From contig NC_134089.1 of the NCBI RefSeq assembly GCF_000715075.1, positions 107,887,157 to 107,951,156 of the forward strand: DNA of 64,000 nt. Direction: 5' to 3'. The position numbers and the translations under genes are program-made. The DNA is from Nicotiana tabacum (Eukaryota; Streptophyta; Magnoliopsida; Solanales; Solanaceae). Positions 48,383 to 60,663 of this stretch are shown here, one piece after another. The notes beneath the pieces were generated by a model that was not told where the DNA came from, searched no databases, and saw nothing but the letters and a program-made list of their open reading frames with translations. How positions within the stretch are numbered: the first letter of the stretch is position 1; every line of letters begins with the position of its first letter.

Positions 48383-50312
48383 TTTTTATGCTTTCCTTAT
48401 ATGATGTAAATTGAACTACGCCTGACCTGATTCCCGTTTAAGAGGGGATACGTAGGCAGCCCTATGGGTTCGGTCACAATTTAATAAAATTTTATTTTCC
48501 CCGCAATTGGAAACTGGGGAAGAATTTTGAGGACCCTCAAAATTCTGTAGCAAGAGAGGTTGTAATGTCCCAAGCCACGTCACAGTCGTCAGTTCATCTG
48601 AGAGGTATTTTTAATTATACACTTATGTCATACTTTTACAAAATCATGCATGTTTATTATCGAAACTACTTTGTTTAGCAACGCTACCCCAATGATATAG
48701 ACAGTATCACCAGATCAAAATCGAGCAAGTCAAGCAAAGCCAGCGGGGATACAAACTAACTTTCCCCCTTACAAAACTCATGATTTTTCTTTGGATGCAG
48801 GCACTAGGATTGTGGAATCATCAAACATACTATACATCCATGGGACAAATATTATTCAGAAATGCAACTCTCACAACCGTTGCACTTATCAATATTTACT
48901 ATTAGCACGCACAAGTAATGCTCCACAGTCAAAATGCTCCGAGCAATCACGACGCTACAACCAGCTATCAACTAAAAACTCTACTATCAATTGTTATTTT
49001 ACTTCCTTCATAAGGCTACCATTATGCCTTCCGAGGTTAAGCTCTACCTCTCTCTGCATTTGCATCTTTTATAAGGCTACCATTCTGCCTTCCGAGACTA
49101 AACGCTGTCTCCATCTGCATTTGCATTCTTGTATAAGGCTACCTTTCTGCCTTCCGAGACTAAACATTGTCTCCATCTGCATTCTTTCATAAGGCTACCA
49201 TTCTGCCTTTTGAGACTCAATGCTGTCTAATATTACATTCTTGCATAAGGCTACTATTCTGCGTTCCAATCTGCATAAGACTACCTTTTTGCCTTCCGAG
49301 ACTCAACACTCTCTCCATCTGCATCCTTGCATAAGACTACTATTCTACCTTCCAGTCTGCATAAAGCTACCATTCTGCCTTCCGAGGTTAAGCTCTACCT
49401 CTCTCTGCATTTGCATCTTGCATAAGGCTATCATTCTGCCTTCCAATCTGCATAAGGCTACCATTCTGCCTTTCGAGGTTAAGCTCTACCTCTCTCTGTA
49501 TTTGCATCTTGCATAAGGCTATCATTTTACCTTCCGAGGCTAAGCTCTGCTTCCCGTTTTCTTCAAAACTAAGCACTATTCATTTCGCTTTTCTTACGGA
49601 CTAAGCTCTACCCTTCAATTCACTAGAATAAGCTCTGTCTTGTCCGCATCATACTACTGCATCCTTCATGGGCTGAAATATCACCAACTCATCTGAAAGC
49701 GTCATCGTTCGGAGGCACCATCTTCATAGCCCAAGAACACAATGCCATGGCCTGAGGATCCTATTCAATCTCTTGCATATCATTATTCAAAGGTATCATG
49801 GTTCGGAGGCACCATCCTCATAGCCCAAGAGCATCATTTAATGGCCTGCGAATCTTTATCATATGCTTCATGGCCCAGGACGTCATGGTCTAAGGACGTC
49901 ATCCTAACCGTCCGAAGACATCATTCATGGTCCGATGGGAATTTGCATCATGTTTAAATTTATGCACAGTATACGTTTGTATTGTTCCTAATTGTAGGTA
50001 AACCGGCAAGCAACGGCCATCTCGGCAAGAGCAATCTCGCTCCAGTTCCCATAGCAAACCTATCCATTCCCATGAACCGCCCAACTCACCCAGCCCTAGA
50101 TGTTGCGTCCGTTCTTGAAATGGCTTCATCGGTATACTCCGCTGATGGATCCTGAACTACATACGGCCTGATTCCTATAAAACTAAGGATATGTAGGTAG
50201 CTTAGAATCCAGGGCGCAGCCTAAACTTCTTCAAACTGTTTCGCTCGGTTAAATTGGTCATCATATCTTTACCCGACAACTCTTTCATTCTTCCCACGTA
50301 AAGATGGGCAGT
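48383..50312 (+). other. Nested Tat 3' non-coding region
   Basis: About 1.9 kb between pol and the 3' LTR. The phrases CTGATTCCCGTTTAAGAGG (48429) and CTGATTCCTATAAAACTAAGG (about 50168), each followed by a TATGTAGGTAG or TACGTAGGCAG phrase, occur near both ends. GGAGGCACCATC and CATAGCCCAAGA occur twice (about 49705-49740 and 49807-49832). Confidence 0.8.
49010..49560 (+). repeat. Tandem repeats in Tat 3' region
   Basis: About ten irregular units of 30-70 bp built on CATAAGGCTACCATTCTGCC and TTCCGAG, with CTCTGCATTTGCATC between some. Such arrays are known in the 3' region of Tat/Ogre elements. Frames at 49220-49516 and 48791-49192 are artefacts of this repeat. Confidence 0.88.
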
Positions 50313-53300
50313 TGTTGATACCCAATTTTTTTCTATATGTTTATAAATATGCAAAATACCTTCAAAATAGCATACATATGCATATATAAGCATGTCCAAA
50401 GGTTTGATTGTTTTTTCCATAATTTTGTAAGGTTTTAAATCGATTTATTTCACTTTTTCATCCATAAAATCCCAATAATTATGCCCAAAATTATTATTTG
50501 TGATGATTCATTTATTGAATTTTTATATTTATGCAAAATATGGCTAAGGTAATTTTTACATGTTTTTACAATTTTATTTGTTATTTGTTAAAGCTAATTG
50601 CATATAATTGCAATATTAGCCATTTCAAGGTTTAATTGGGTTTTATATTCATAAATTTAAACCCTATATTTTTAAATTGTTATATATGTGTTATAAATTA
50701 TTTCAGTGCTTTAAATTTATTTCCAGAAATTTATTTACTATTTTTTTATAATTTAAAAAGGGAAAATTGGCTATTTAAATAACAGCCCATTTGTATTTAA
50801 ATTTTAGCCTAAATTGAACCCCAAATCAAACCCAATTTCCCCAACCCAATTTCAATTAAACCCGACCCTAGCCCAATATTAAACCCAACCCAAGCCCGGA
50901 TCCCTACCTACCCGTTTAATCCAGGTCATTGATCATTCAGATCAACGGCCACCGTTCACCCTTCATAAAATAAACCTAAATGACCCCTTATCCTAATTCA
51001 TTTTTTTAACACCCGCTGCCCTTGAATCATCTCTTCTCTCAATTCTCTCCGTAGCCTCACATAAACCCTAGCCGCCGCCACCCCATTCACCTTGATCCAC
51101 CCCAATCCCCACCTAATCCATGGTCTTCGATTGCCGTTTGAGATGGATACATGCCTCCTACATCTTATGGTGGCCCGTTCGTGTGATTTCATGGACAGAT
51201 CTCGAAGACATCTGGTCCAGTCCTTGCTCAACTTCTATTCATGGCATTTCTCCGGCCATCCTTGGCCTCTCTCTGGTCATCCATGGCCGTTCAAGTCAGA
51301 TCCTTAACTTTTCTGGCTAGATTGGTAACTTTCAAAGTCTTTCTCACTTTTTCTGGGTTCTCTGAAACTTAACCTTTAAGATCTTTTAGTTTTTCTTCAG
51401 ATCCCTCTTAGATCTGTGCATATTATGAACTTCTTAAGTGTTTTCTCGAAGGTTCTTTGATTTTCTTTAAAAATGACTATTCATTTTCAACAATAGGGTT
51501 TCTCTTAACTTCTTTTAAAGATCCCTTCTCTGATTTTTGGCGTTGTTTATGATTTTACTATGTTCAAACGACTTGGTTATGCTTTCTTTATACTTGATTC
51601 AGCATGTTGAAAACCCCAGGTCTTTTTGGTCTTATTCGAGTTCTGAAACTATCCTTGTTTGCTTCAATATATATTTGTTCGATTAAGTTCTTTGTTTCTG
51701 ACTCTCTTTTCCTTGTTTGACTTATCTAATTCTGAGTTCTTTTTACTTCTTAAACTCGACTATTGTTACAACCCTAATTTCTTAAAAAGGTTTTCCTCAC
51801 TTATTACTGTGAGACCTTTACTTGTTTCTGACTTTCTTTACCTGTTACTATACTTTCTTCACTTTAGATTCTATGTAACTACCTGACCTTGTTTACTACT
51901 GTGCTTCAAGTAGATCTCTTTTACTACTGAATCCAAGCTTATTCCTGCTACTACTATATGTTTATGTTGTTTCTTTTGCCAATGTGTTTGGCCTTGCATG
52001 TCTGATACTTCTATTCATTCTATTAATATGTTGAAGTGCAGAATCGTGTTTCTTTCTTGATTGATCCTGATTCCCTCAATATTGCGACTCATTGCAAAAG
52101 TTTTCTTATGAACCCTAATTTTACTCGTTTGTTTAAATTAATTGATTCCCCTCCTTTAATTACTGTGATGTTTTACCTTGCTGAATCATTTCCCAAAACT
52201 AAGCATATTTTGTACTTACTCTCAATTATTTACTTCATATTTTTACTGCCCCCTTATATGGCAATAAACAATCTGTCTCAAACTGATTTCTTTCCTTAAT
52301 TAACCCTGGTAGTATCTGTTAAGCAATGATTCCTTAATTAAAGGGAATCACTTGTGTTAATTGATTCTGATTGTGATTATTTCCATGTTTGTGTTAAGAC
52401 TTTACTTATTACCTTATTCTTCGCTCATTTTCAAAACTATAAATACCCTACCATCTCTTCTTTCAAAGACACGAATAATTTGAGTTCATAACACACACTT
52501 ACACTAAAAAACTCTTTCTTTCTTTACTACTACTTGTGTTATTGCTTTGTCTAGCCGGCTGAAAGCCAAGGCTAGACTGTGGGATCCTTATTACTTTTCC
52601 TTTCTGCACTTTGCTTCTCTAATGGTATGTTCTAGTTAATTTTTTAAGCTTTAACAACAACATGTTCCCTTAATTGTTTTAGTTTCCCTCATTCTTGTCT
52701 ACTTCTATTTACGGTTCTGCAACCAAGTTACATTACTAGCATGCTGCAATATGTTCCCCTTTCCTTTTAATGCTTCCCCATATGTGTGTTTTAAAGCGTA
52801 CTCTGCCTTATGAACCCCAAACCGTCATATCCCCTCTGTGTGTTTGTGTTCCTTTCACTGGTTTGTGGCCATGCCAGCATCAGCTATTTTTGTGCATGAC
52901 CAAACCAGACCCCTGCTGGGGTCATGTGCTTCAGACAAATGTATTCCCAAAATCCCTTGACCCTTTTGAATGACTATTGATTTTGTGTAGTTATGAATTT
53001 TACTACTGCAACCGATATCAATCACCTCTGTCACTAATTGCTTTCAAATGGATTGTCAGTCCAACTTTTTAAAATAAATCTCCTTTTCAAACTATGTTCT
53101 GCACTTCCACTATATTCTTAGAATCTAGGTTCTGCCCCTCTTGTGTGAGCCATTCCTTGGGACCCTTGAGCTCCCTATGAACTTGGACACATAAGGGCTG
53201 GTCCTTTCACACTGCACTCATTCTATTTGGTTATGCAAATCTGGGTGTGAGCACTGCTCGGGATCCCTTGAGGTCCTTAGGGAACTCTGACACACTCAGG

Positions 53301-54980
53301 TATGAGAAAAGGCATTTAAATATTGGCATTGAAGTGGTTCATTATATAACTCAGAGAGGAAGTCAAGATCAGGCTTCCTTTGGTTGTAATTTCTTATTTC
53401 TGCACTTCTTTTGTAATTCAATCATCGGGTCTGTAATAATTTGTAAACAATAACGTGGTGATTATTGAAAAGGGTGGGTAGTTGTATCTCGTGGGTAAAT
53501 TGGGTAGATAGCATGCCTATAGGGTCTATTTTAATTCCAAACATGGCCTGTTAAATATCATGTCTATAGGATCTGCTCTGGTTTAAAAATAAATTCTGCA
53601 TGCTTTACTTTATAATTAGGGATCATGCCTATAGGGTTAAAAATCAGCTTTGTAATTAGACGTCATGCCTATAGGGTTAAAATCAATTGAAGTTCAATTT
53701 TCACTATAGCATGTATCCAGATTCGTTTCCCTTAGATATCATGCCTATAAGTCCAAAGTCAGCTTTTCACACTTAGATACCATGCCTATAGGATCTGAAC
53801 ATCTATAAGAGAAATTATGCCTATAGAACTTAAAATCGGCTTAGTCGTTTAGTTCACGTTGTCATTCTGAATTGGATTAGTTAATTAATCTGTCACTTCT
53901 TTAATAAGTTTTCAAACATTGCCTTAAATTTATACCGTTAGAAAGCATGCCTATAGGATCTCAAGTTGCCCGTTTAAAATTTGATCACTGCTCTACTGCA
54001 TTCCTAATCAATATAGATATTATACTCATAGGTCATCACTACTACGCCTAGGCAAGCCTTAGGTAACTACTTAAATAAAACTGGAATTGCCTTTGTTTAA
54101 TTACCAACTGCTACAACCAGCAGGCAGGCCTGATTCAGACTTCTTTTCTGAGTTATACAATGAATCTGGTTTAGGATTTTAAAATTCAGACCTTAACTGT
54201 GTTTAAGTGATGCTATTTATATGAATTTTTTGCGGAGGTATATATGAGCCTTTTAAATGTTTATATGTTCCCTTACAAATGCAGTCCTACGTGTTATTGT
54301 ATGTCGCCTTAGCCTTTTTACCTTTAAACCTAAGAGTCAGCCTAAAATCCTCCCTCTTATAGGAATAGTAGTCCTAAATCCCTCCGAGACTGAAAGGAAT
54401 GGGATGGGTAATATCATGCAATAGAGGTCGAGACCAATCCGTTCTTTAATACCTTAACGGGGTGGGAAGGGTAGATATGGATATGAAGATCGGTGAACTA
54501 ATACCACGTGTATCCTCTCTTTTGAGGACTGTCATACTGGGTATTGCATTGAGGTGATCCATTTTTTAAACAAACCTAGGACCCCCTTCATATTTTTACA
54601 AGCATGTCTAGCTTATAACTCTTTTTCCAAAACTCTGCCTTTCAATAATTGTTTTGCACTTGTTCATTTAAACTTAAAATCCCCTATTACTTGAGCCTTT
54701 TATTTGTTTTCTTGCTAATTGCACAAAATCACAAAAAACTATCTGGACGGGAACCACACTAGTGGATCCTAAGGGGTGTCTAACACCTTCTCCTTAGGAT
54801 AATTTCAAGCTCTTACCAATCTCTGATTATCAAACATAGTTGTAAATGAACTCTATAGGTGTCCTAATGCGCCTTAAATCATTAGGTGGCAACTCCTCAA
54901 AATACCCAATTCCCAAAAGGAAATGAGCTATTACACCCCGGACTCCTCTCCGACTGGAGAGGAAAAAAGGGGGCGCGACA
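50313..54980 (+). mobile_element. Nested Tat 3' LTR, about 4.67 kb
   Basis: TGTTGATACCC at the start, GGGGGCGCGACA at the end. AT-rich 5' part, then AACCC words, then TTTTCTTCAGATC phrases shared with the 5' LTR. Its middle part (53520-53960) repeats ATCATGCCTATAGG at irregular intervals, about ten times. Nothing coding: frames such as 51659-51886 and 52036-52299 lack protein motifs. Confidence 0.88.
53510..53960 (+). repeat. Dispersed CATGCCTATAGG words in LTR
   Basis: About ten occurrences of ATGCCTATAGG, or near forms, at spacings of 30-110 bp. It looks like an old tandem array that has diverged. Confidence 0.8.
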
Positions 54981-55570
54981 TTCATCTAACGCAAACCTAG
55001 CAGCCTTGGTTCATAGGGCCCTCAATTTTTTGTGGTCCTATGGGAGTTTTCCATTTTTCAAATAGTCGATATACTTATTCCTCCAGTCCTAGGTCAAACT
55101 TGTTGAATTTATCTCGGCATGACCCTCTTCAACCACAAAGCTCGATAACTGGACGACAGTCCCCGGGAAGATGTCATCTTATTCGACCGAGAATCCTAGA
55201 TTGGCAAATGCATCGGCCTCGCTATTTTTTTCTCGAGGCACATGATCCAGAGTCCACTCCTTCAAGCGGTGTAAAGTTACTTGTAACCTTTCCAAGAACC
55301 GTTGCATTCTATCCTCTCGAACTTCAAAACTTTTGTTTACTTGGTTCACCACAATAGTTAATCGCACTTGGCTTCAATGACTTCTACTCCCATGACATTA
55401 GCTAGTTCGAGACCGGCAATCTTGGCCTCATACTCAGCCTCATTATTAGTCAACCTAGAAGTTTTGATAGATTAACTAATAGTACCACCCGTAGGTGGCT
55501 TTAAGACAATGCCGAGCTCAGACCCCTTCACATTCGAGGCATCATCTGTGAAAAGGGTTCATACCCCCGA
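54981..55570 (-). pseudogene. Outer Tat second RNase H, broken
   Basis: The minus strand shows TNNEAEYEAKIAGLELA around 55415-55455 (the acidic Glu intact), and the frame 55179-55367 has VNQVNKSFEVREDRMQRFLE and DHVPREKNSEADAFANLGFS, the end of the archaeal-type RNase H. The nested element enters between this domain and integrase. Confidence 0.8.
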
Positions 55571-56569
55571 TGATGTACCCGAACTTAGCAGGAGCTCTTT
55601 CTCCACTTCGAGTACAAGGGTCGGCGTAAAATCGTCCACGAAGCCGACTAGTATTTGCCACTTGATGGCCTTTCGGGGTCGATACTCGATATCGTACTCG
55701 CTAAGTTTGACGGCCTATTTGGCCAATCAGCCCGATAGCTTGGGCTTATGTAGAATATTTCGAAGGGGGTAAGTTGTTAATACACATATAGGATGACACT
55801 GAAAATATGGTTTTAGCTTCCTAGATGCTCTTATCAATGCAAATGCTAATTTTTCTAGGTAAGGGTATATAGTTTCAGCATCTCCTAAAGTTTGGCTCAC
55901 ATAATAAACAAGGAATTGTGTAACTTTCTCTTCTCGAACTAACACACCACTTACTGCTATCTAAAACACTGTCAAGTATAGGTAAAACTTTTCATCTACC
56001 TTCGGGGTGTGAAGCAAAGGTGGGCTTGATATATATTGCTTTAATTCTACTAAGGCTTGTTGACATTTCGGAGTCCATGCAAAATCCTTTTTCTTTTTAA
56101 GCAAAGAAAAGAACCGATGACTCCGATCTGACGACCTCCAAATGAACCGACCCAGGGCAGCAATTCATCCCGTTAGCCTTTGTATGGCCTTCACGCTATC
56201 CACGACCGTGATATCCTCGATGGCCTTGATCTTATCAGGGTTAATTTCGATACACCGATTCGACACCATGAAGCCGAGAAACTTGCTGACGTCGAAGGCA
56301 CATTTCTCCGGGTTAAGCTTCATATTGTACTTTCTCAAAATTTTAAATGCTTCCTGCAAATGAGTCAAATGGTCCTCTACGCGCAGGGACTTAACCAACA
56401 TATCATCAATGTAAACTTCCATTGTTTTACCTATTTGTTCTTCGAACATTTTGTTGACTAGGCATTGATATGTAGCTCCCGCATTTTTTAGCTTGAAGGG
56501 CATTACGTTGCAACAATAACTTCAAAATTTAGTAATAAATGAAGTCTCTTCTTGGTCCTCCGGGTTCAT
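55571..56569 (-). pseudogene. Outer Tat RT palm and first RNase H
   Basis: 56165-56503 has MPFKLKNAGATYQCLVNKMF, the catalytic MEVYIDDMLVKSLRVEDH, and LRKYNMKLNPEKCAFDVSKF. Then 55727-55945 is the linked RNase H (VTQFLVYYVSQTLGDAETIY, YPYLEKLAFALIRASRKLKP). Further RNase H remnants reach about 55600. Stops at 56165 and in between. Confidence 0.9.
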
Positions 56570-57043
56570 CTAAATTTTATTGTACCCGGAGTAGGCGTCG
56601 AGAAAAGTTAGGATCTCGTGGCCGGCTGTGGCATCGATCATATGATCAATGTTTGGCAGTAGGAAAGAGTCATTCAGGCATGCTTTATTCAATTCCTTAT
56701 AGTCTACACACATTATAAGGTTATTCACTTTTTTAGGAACTACAACTACATTGGCTAACCATTCGAGGTGCTTTACCTCCGGAATAGACCCTATTTTATG
56801 AAATTTGGTTACCTCGTTCTTTCTGAACGCATGTTTCACATCGGACTGGGGCCTCCATTTTTGTTTTACCGGTTGGAACCTGGGGTCGATGCTTAGTCGA
56901 TGTGTGGTGATTTTCGGTGGAATCCCTGTCACATCTAAATGGGACCAAGCAAAGCAATCCATATTATCAATAAAAAACTGAATGAGTTTTTTCCTGAGTT
57001 CGGGGGTTAATCCTGTTCCCAGGTATACCTTTCTCTCGGGCAT
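56570..57043 (-). pseudogene. Outer Tat RT fingers region
   Basis: 158-codon open frame. FFIDNMDCFAWSHLDVTGIP, DPRFQPVKQKWRPQSDVKHA, WLANVVVVPKKVNNLIMCVD, YKELNKACLNDSFLLPNIDH and LTFLDAYSGYN are the N-terminal RT motifs of Tat elements (the last bears one catalytic Asp). A stop at 56570 separates it from the palm region. Confidence 0.92.
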
Positions 57044-57451
57044 GTATTCTATCAGTATGAACTGCTACAGTTCCTCAACAGTTGATTTGGTTACATCGGA
57101 CTCTTTGAACGACGAAGGTTCGAGGAGTAAGGAAGTCCTCTTCTTCGTCTTCGATTACCTGTTGCTCCGATTCCATCGAGGCAGGGGCGCTGATTGCTAT
57201 TTAGCCGCCTACTTACCTTTGGTTCTCAATTTCTCTGAGGTCGAAGGCTCTGGTATTGGCACCATTTCCTCGAGTGCAAACATCTCCTTTGCAACATGTT
57301 GCTCTCCGTAGACTATTTTCACTCCCTCTTCTATTGGGAACTTCATCATTTGGTGAAGAGTTGAAGGCAATGCCCTCATGTTGTGTATCTATGGTCTCTC
57401 GAGGAGTGCATTATACCTCATGTCACCTTCGATGACATGAAATTTTGTGTC

Positions 57452-57904
57452 CTATATGGTTCCGGCTATGTTTACTGGTAGGATTATCTCCCCCTTTGTT
57501 GTTTCGCTTTCCATATTGAAACTATTTAGGACTTGGGACGCAAGTATGATCTGATCTTGTAGATTGAGTTGTTCCATGACCCTCGATTTGATTATGTTTG
57601 TTGAGCTACTTGGATCGACTAGAACATGCTTAACTTGAATATTATTATTTACTAGGGTGTTGTTGTACAGTTGGGATACGCCTTCTGCTTCCTCGTCACA
57701 GAATGATGGGACGTCCTCGGTCACATAGCTCTGAGTCCTTTTTTCTCTGGTGATTGATACCTTGGTGCGTTTGAACACAGGTCCTTGTGGGATGTCGACA
57801 CCGCGAACGATCATGTGGATTACATGTTGTGGTTCTTCCTGCTCATTTTTTCTTGCATCTCTCTCCTTGAAATGGTTTTTAGCTCGATCACTGAGAAATT
57901 CCAA
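57452..57904 (-). pseudogene. Outer Tat protease region
   Basis: 150 codons. VKHVLVDPSSSTNIIKSRVM holds the protease active-site motif, which in this clade is usually DPGSS, so the Gly is Ser here. HVIHMIVRGVDIPQGPVFKR is the typical stretch between gag and protease. 57044-57451 on the same strand holds the protease end and a spacer to RT in broken frames. Confidence 0.82.
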
Positions 57905-58274
57905 TAGCTGACATGATCCCTAGTGCGTCTATACTAAAATTATACTCAGACAATCGAGGTGCCTCTACCGGATCGGTGTTTTTATCAAACCCGCTCTTAC
58001 TCATGAGTCCCCAAGAGCTCTATACTCGATCATTTGTCTGATCATTCCGAAGAGCAGTACAACCTGAACCATTTTTTCTCCGATCAACATACGGCTGATA
58101 CTGTTCTTTGTTTGACCTCGATTCCCTGTCTATATCCCTCGGGGGATTAGCTGCTAACCTGTTAGGATGAACTGAGCCCGAGGGGGCTCCCAATTGGTCG
58201 TCCTCAATCTTGATCTTTTATTGGTAATAGTTATGTACGTCCAACCACGTCATAGCTGGATATTCGATCAGATT

Positions 58275-59318
58275 CTATTTTAATTGTCGAGATACAATCG
58301 AGCTCCTTTCATTCAAACCCTGCATAAAAGATTGTACTGGCCAGTCATCCGAGACCAGTGGTAATTCAATTCGCTCCATCTGGAACCTAGACACAAACTC
58401 CCTCAGCATCTCATCGTTCCTTTGTTTTATCTTGAAGACATCTGATTTTCTCGTTGCCACCTTTATGGCTCCGGCATGTGCTTTCACGAAGGCGTCTGCT
58501 AACATAACAAATGAATCAATAGAATTAGGAGGCAGGTTGTGATACCGAATCATAGCTCCTATTGACAATGTTTCTCTAAACGTTTGTTAGAAATACTAAT
58601 TCGATCTCATCGTCGTTCAAGTCATTTCCCTTGATCCAGAAAGTGTATGAAGTAATATGCTCGTTAGGGTCGGTTTTCCCATTATACTTGGGTATATCGG
58701 GGATGCAGAACTTTTTAGGGATGGGCATCGGATCCGCGCTCTAAGGGAATGGTTTTTGTTTGAACTTTTTTGCATCTAAACCTATCAAAACTGGAGGTGC
58801 CTCCGGTATCTGGTCAACTTGGGAGTTATAAGTCTCCACCTTCTTATCATTGTCCTCAATCTTCTTTTCCCCGGACTCGATCCTCTTGGTGAGCTCTTCG
58901 AGTATCCTCATAATGATGGGGTCAGTCCCTGAGTCATTTTCGTTCGACCTCTCTGGCGCTGGTTCAGCACGTCGAGTGTTTTCTGGTTCAGCTACACTCA
59001 GAGTTTTATTTTGACTCTGAAGTTGGGCGATGGCAATCTGCTGAGCTTGCAGTATCTCGAATATCACTTGGAGGCTGACTCCCACATCTCCTATACCTGG
59101 TGTTCCTTCGCCCCAGATCGGGCTTCTCTATGTACACTCCCTCCGGGATCTGTGCCTAAATCTGCATCCAACACAATGTGTGAACTAACATCAATTGGTT
59201 CCACATTTGGTGCTTCCCCAGGGTTCATCGGTGGTACACCGACTCCTAAATTGTTGTTTTCCCCATGAAATCCAAGTCCTTCGTTGTTATGAATATGTGC
59301 ATTTTGCGTGTTCGGCAT
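58275..59318 (-). pseudogene. Outer Tat gag
   Basis: The start at 59318 (MPNTQNAHIHNNEGLGFHGE) is the first Met after the leader. Then 58741-59085 (QQIAIAQLQSQNKTLSVAEP, ITKRIESGEKK-like coiled-coil stretch) and 58275-58568 (IRYHNLPPNSIDSFVMLADA, VFKIKQRNDEMLREFVSRFQ), the retrotransposon gag domain. Broken into at least three frames. 57905-58274 continues it without a clean frame. Confidence 0.85.
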
Positions 59319-59434
59319 GTTTAATCCTAAGAATCAAATAATCTTGACAAGAAAAAGTGTAAAAATAACATGTATAATGAGAATCAGTAAAGAAATAATC
59401 ACTATTATCTTTAGCCTCACGGTGGACGCCAAAC
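59319..59434 (-). other. Outer Tat leader and primer-binding region
   Basis: On the minus strand the LTR end CGAGGTAAACA is followed by GTTTGGCGTCCACCGTGAGG, a non-iMet primer-binding site in the style of Tat elements. The tRNA was not identified. Confidence 0.6.
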
Positions 59435-60070
59435 TGTTTACCTCGAAAATATGAGTAACAATTAAACTTGATTTGTGGTTTTAAAGATATGTGATTAAGT
59501 TCAATACCAATTAATAATCAAGAAATATAGAGTGTGGATGAAAGAAATGGATGAATCAAATCAGTGTTACTTAAGCAACTGACCTCGAGCTCAGTGAATA
59601 ATAAAGGAAGAACAATGAAATAAAAGGACAGCTCTGATGAACAATAAGCGAGAAAAGTAGGATAGTATATTCTTTGTCAATGATTAGATGATCTTACAAA
59701 TGATTGGGGTGCCCTTTATATAATAGGGAAACCCTAAATAAGGTACATTTATATTTACAATAAGGAATATTATTGGTACAACTGTCTAACAGCCTAGTAC
59801 GGAATCGTGCAATTCTATTACGGGATTTGCGTCATGATCTTGGAGACGTGGCAGGAATCTAGCTCATTCTGTTAGAAATCCATAACGGTATTATTTCCAA
59901 GTCGAACGTACTAAGCGTCGGTATTTATCACACTCTGATCCTCGGACCTTGCATCTTATCTTCGAGCTCGAGTCTGATCCATCAAGCTCGAATTCAACTT
60001 TGCCTGAACTCGAGCTTAAGGCGACCCCTTGAGCCTATAGATCGAAGGCACGCGATCTTGACCGTATACA
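59435..60070 (-). mobile_element. Outer Tat element, 5' LTR (right LTR)
   Basis: 636 bp from TGTTTACCTCG to GACCGTATACA. TATA box at 59714-59722. The pair with 38986-39639 differs by scattered changes and by a short segment (GTGACCTCGAGATGGACCAAG) present only in the left copy. Confidence 0.9.
59714..59722 (-). promoter_or_regulatory. TATA box in outer Tat 5' LTR
   Basis: The minus strand reads CTATTATATAAAGGGC. Confidence 0.5.
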
Positions 60071-60075
60071 GTGGT
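60071..60075. repeat. Target-site duplication GTGGT (right)
   Basis: Pairs with GTAGT at 38981-38985 (4 of 5 bases). Confidence 0.7.
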
Positions 60076-60313
60076 TCAAAATATAACCAAGTCAAGATTT
60101 CTAATGCGAGGACCGATTGCTTAATGGACTCCCGTATCCCATCTGAAGATTCTCTAAATTGAGTGTGTGACTATCCAGAGGGAGAGATTCGTCTGTCAGT
60201 AGATGACTGGCTCAATAGGACATGATTATTTAGCAGACCTTACTCCGGACCTAAGAAACTTTTCTCTTCAGCTTCAAGGTCCTTGCTACCATGTCATATT
60301 TCCAAGTGTTAGT
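60076..60313 (+). pseudogene. CTL exon 2, right part
   Basis: Continues in frame from 38985 after removing the insertion: SKYNQVKISNARTDCLMDSR, a stop in LN*VCDYPEGEIRL where Trp is expected, SVDDWLNRT, then a one-base shift into YLADLTPDLRNFSLQLQGPC and YHVIFPSV. Ends AGTG before GTAAGTG, a good donor. Confidence 0.87.
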
Positions 60314-60663
60314 GGTAAGTGAAAGGTGAATAGCCAAATTAATTTGGGAAGACATTTGTGGTATGAAATGTCAAACACGTTGGAAGTTTTAAGTACTTAT
60401 AATTGATCTAAGAACCAGGTGAAAAAAAGAGATTTCTTTTAATATCCACAAAAGCTGTTCTCTTTTCAATCAGTAAGTGCAACTCATTTTGATAAACAAC
60501 AAATGTGTTTCACTTCACATGTGTCGTCAATGGTCAAACAATGACTAAAAGAACAGAATGCTGAAATGTTCAAGTAACACATACTATATTAAACTTGGTA
60601 TCTTCTATTCTCTAGGGTATCAAATTCTATTAGTCAGATTTCACATTTGAGTTTCATTTTCAG
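60314..60663 (+). other. CTL intron, with an expected exon missing
   Basis: From GTAAGTG to a TTTTCAG acceptor. Plant CTL proteins have about 50 further residues between VIFPSV and RYVAD, which I cannot find here, so an exon seems lost. Confidence 0.6.

Larger units (their letters stand above)
43170..54980 (+). mobile_element. Nested Ty3/gypsy Tat-type element, plus strand
   Basis: 5' LTR remnant, pol (44655-48382), long 3' non-coding region with tandem repeats (48383-50312), and 3' LTR (50313-54980). Gag, protease and primer-binding site are deleted. Pol has RT, RNase H, a second archaeal-type RNase H and integrase, so it is Tat-clade like its host but from another lineage with LTRs of about 4.7 kb. 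No clear TSD: TTATG before and TTCAT after do not match. Confidence 0.9.
38986..60070 (-). mobile_element. Outer Ty3/gypsy Tat-type element, minus strand
   Basis: LTRs at 38986-39639 and 59435-60070 enclose, on the minus strand, gag (59318 to about 58275), protease (57904-57452), RT (57043-56165), RT-linked RNase H (55945-55727), a second RNase H of archaeal type (about 55560-54981) and integrase (43169 to 42102). A second RNase H is the known mark of the Tat clade. It also carries an antisense ORF near its 3' LTR (39992-40441). A second Tat-type element (43170-54980) is inserted between its second RNase H and integrase. About 9.3 kb is its own sequence. Confidence 0.9.

Noticed and set aside
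49010..49560. A CRISPR-like array
   Set aside because: Units vary in length and spacing, and the host is a plant; it is a retrotransposon minisatellite.
48791..49576. Frames with repeated Leu/Pro/Cys units
   Set aside because: Translation of the Tat 3' tandem repeats, on both strands.
51659..52299. Hydrophobic frames suggestive of membrane proteins
   Set aside because: T-rich LTR sequence gives Leu/Phe-rich frames by composition; no conserved motif.
43165..54985. A TSD for the nested Tat element
   Set aside because: TTATG and TTCAT share too few positions to be claimed.
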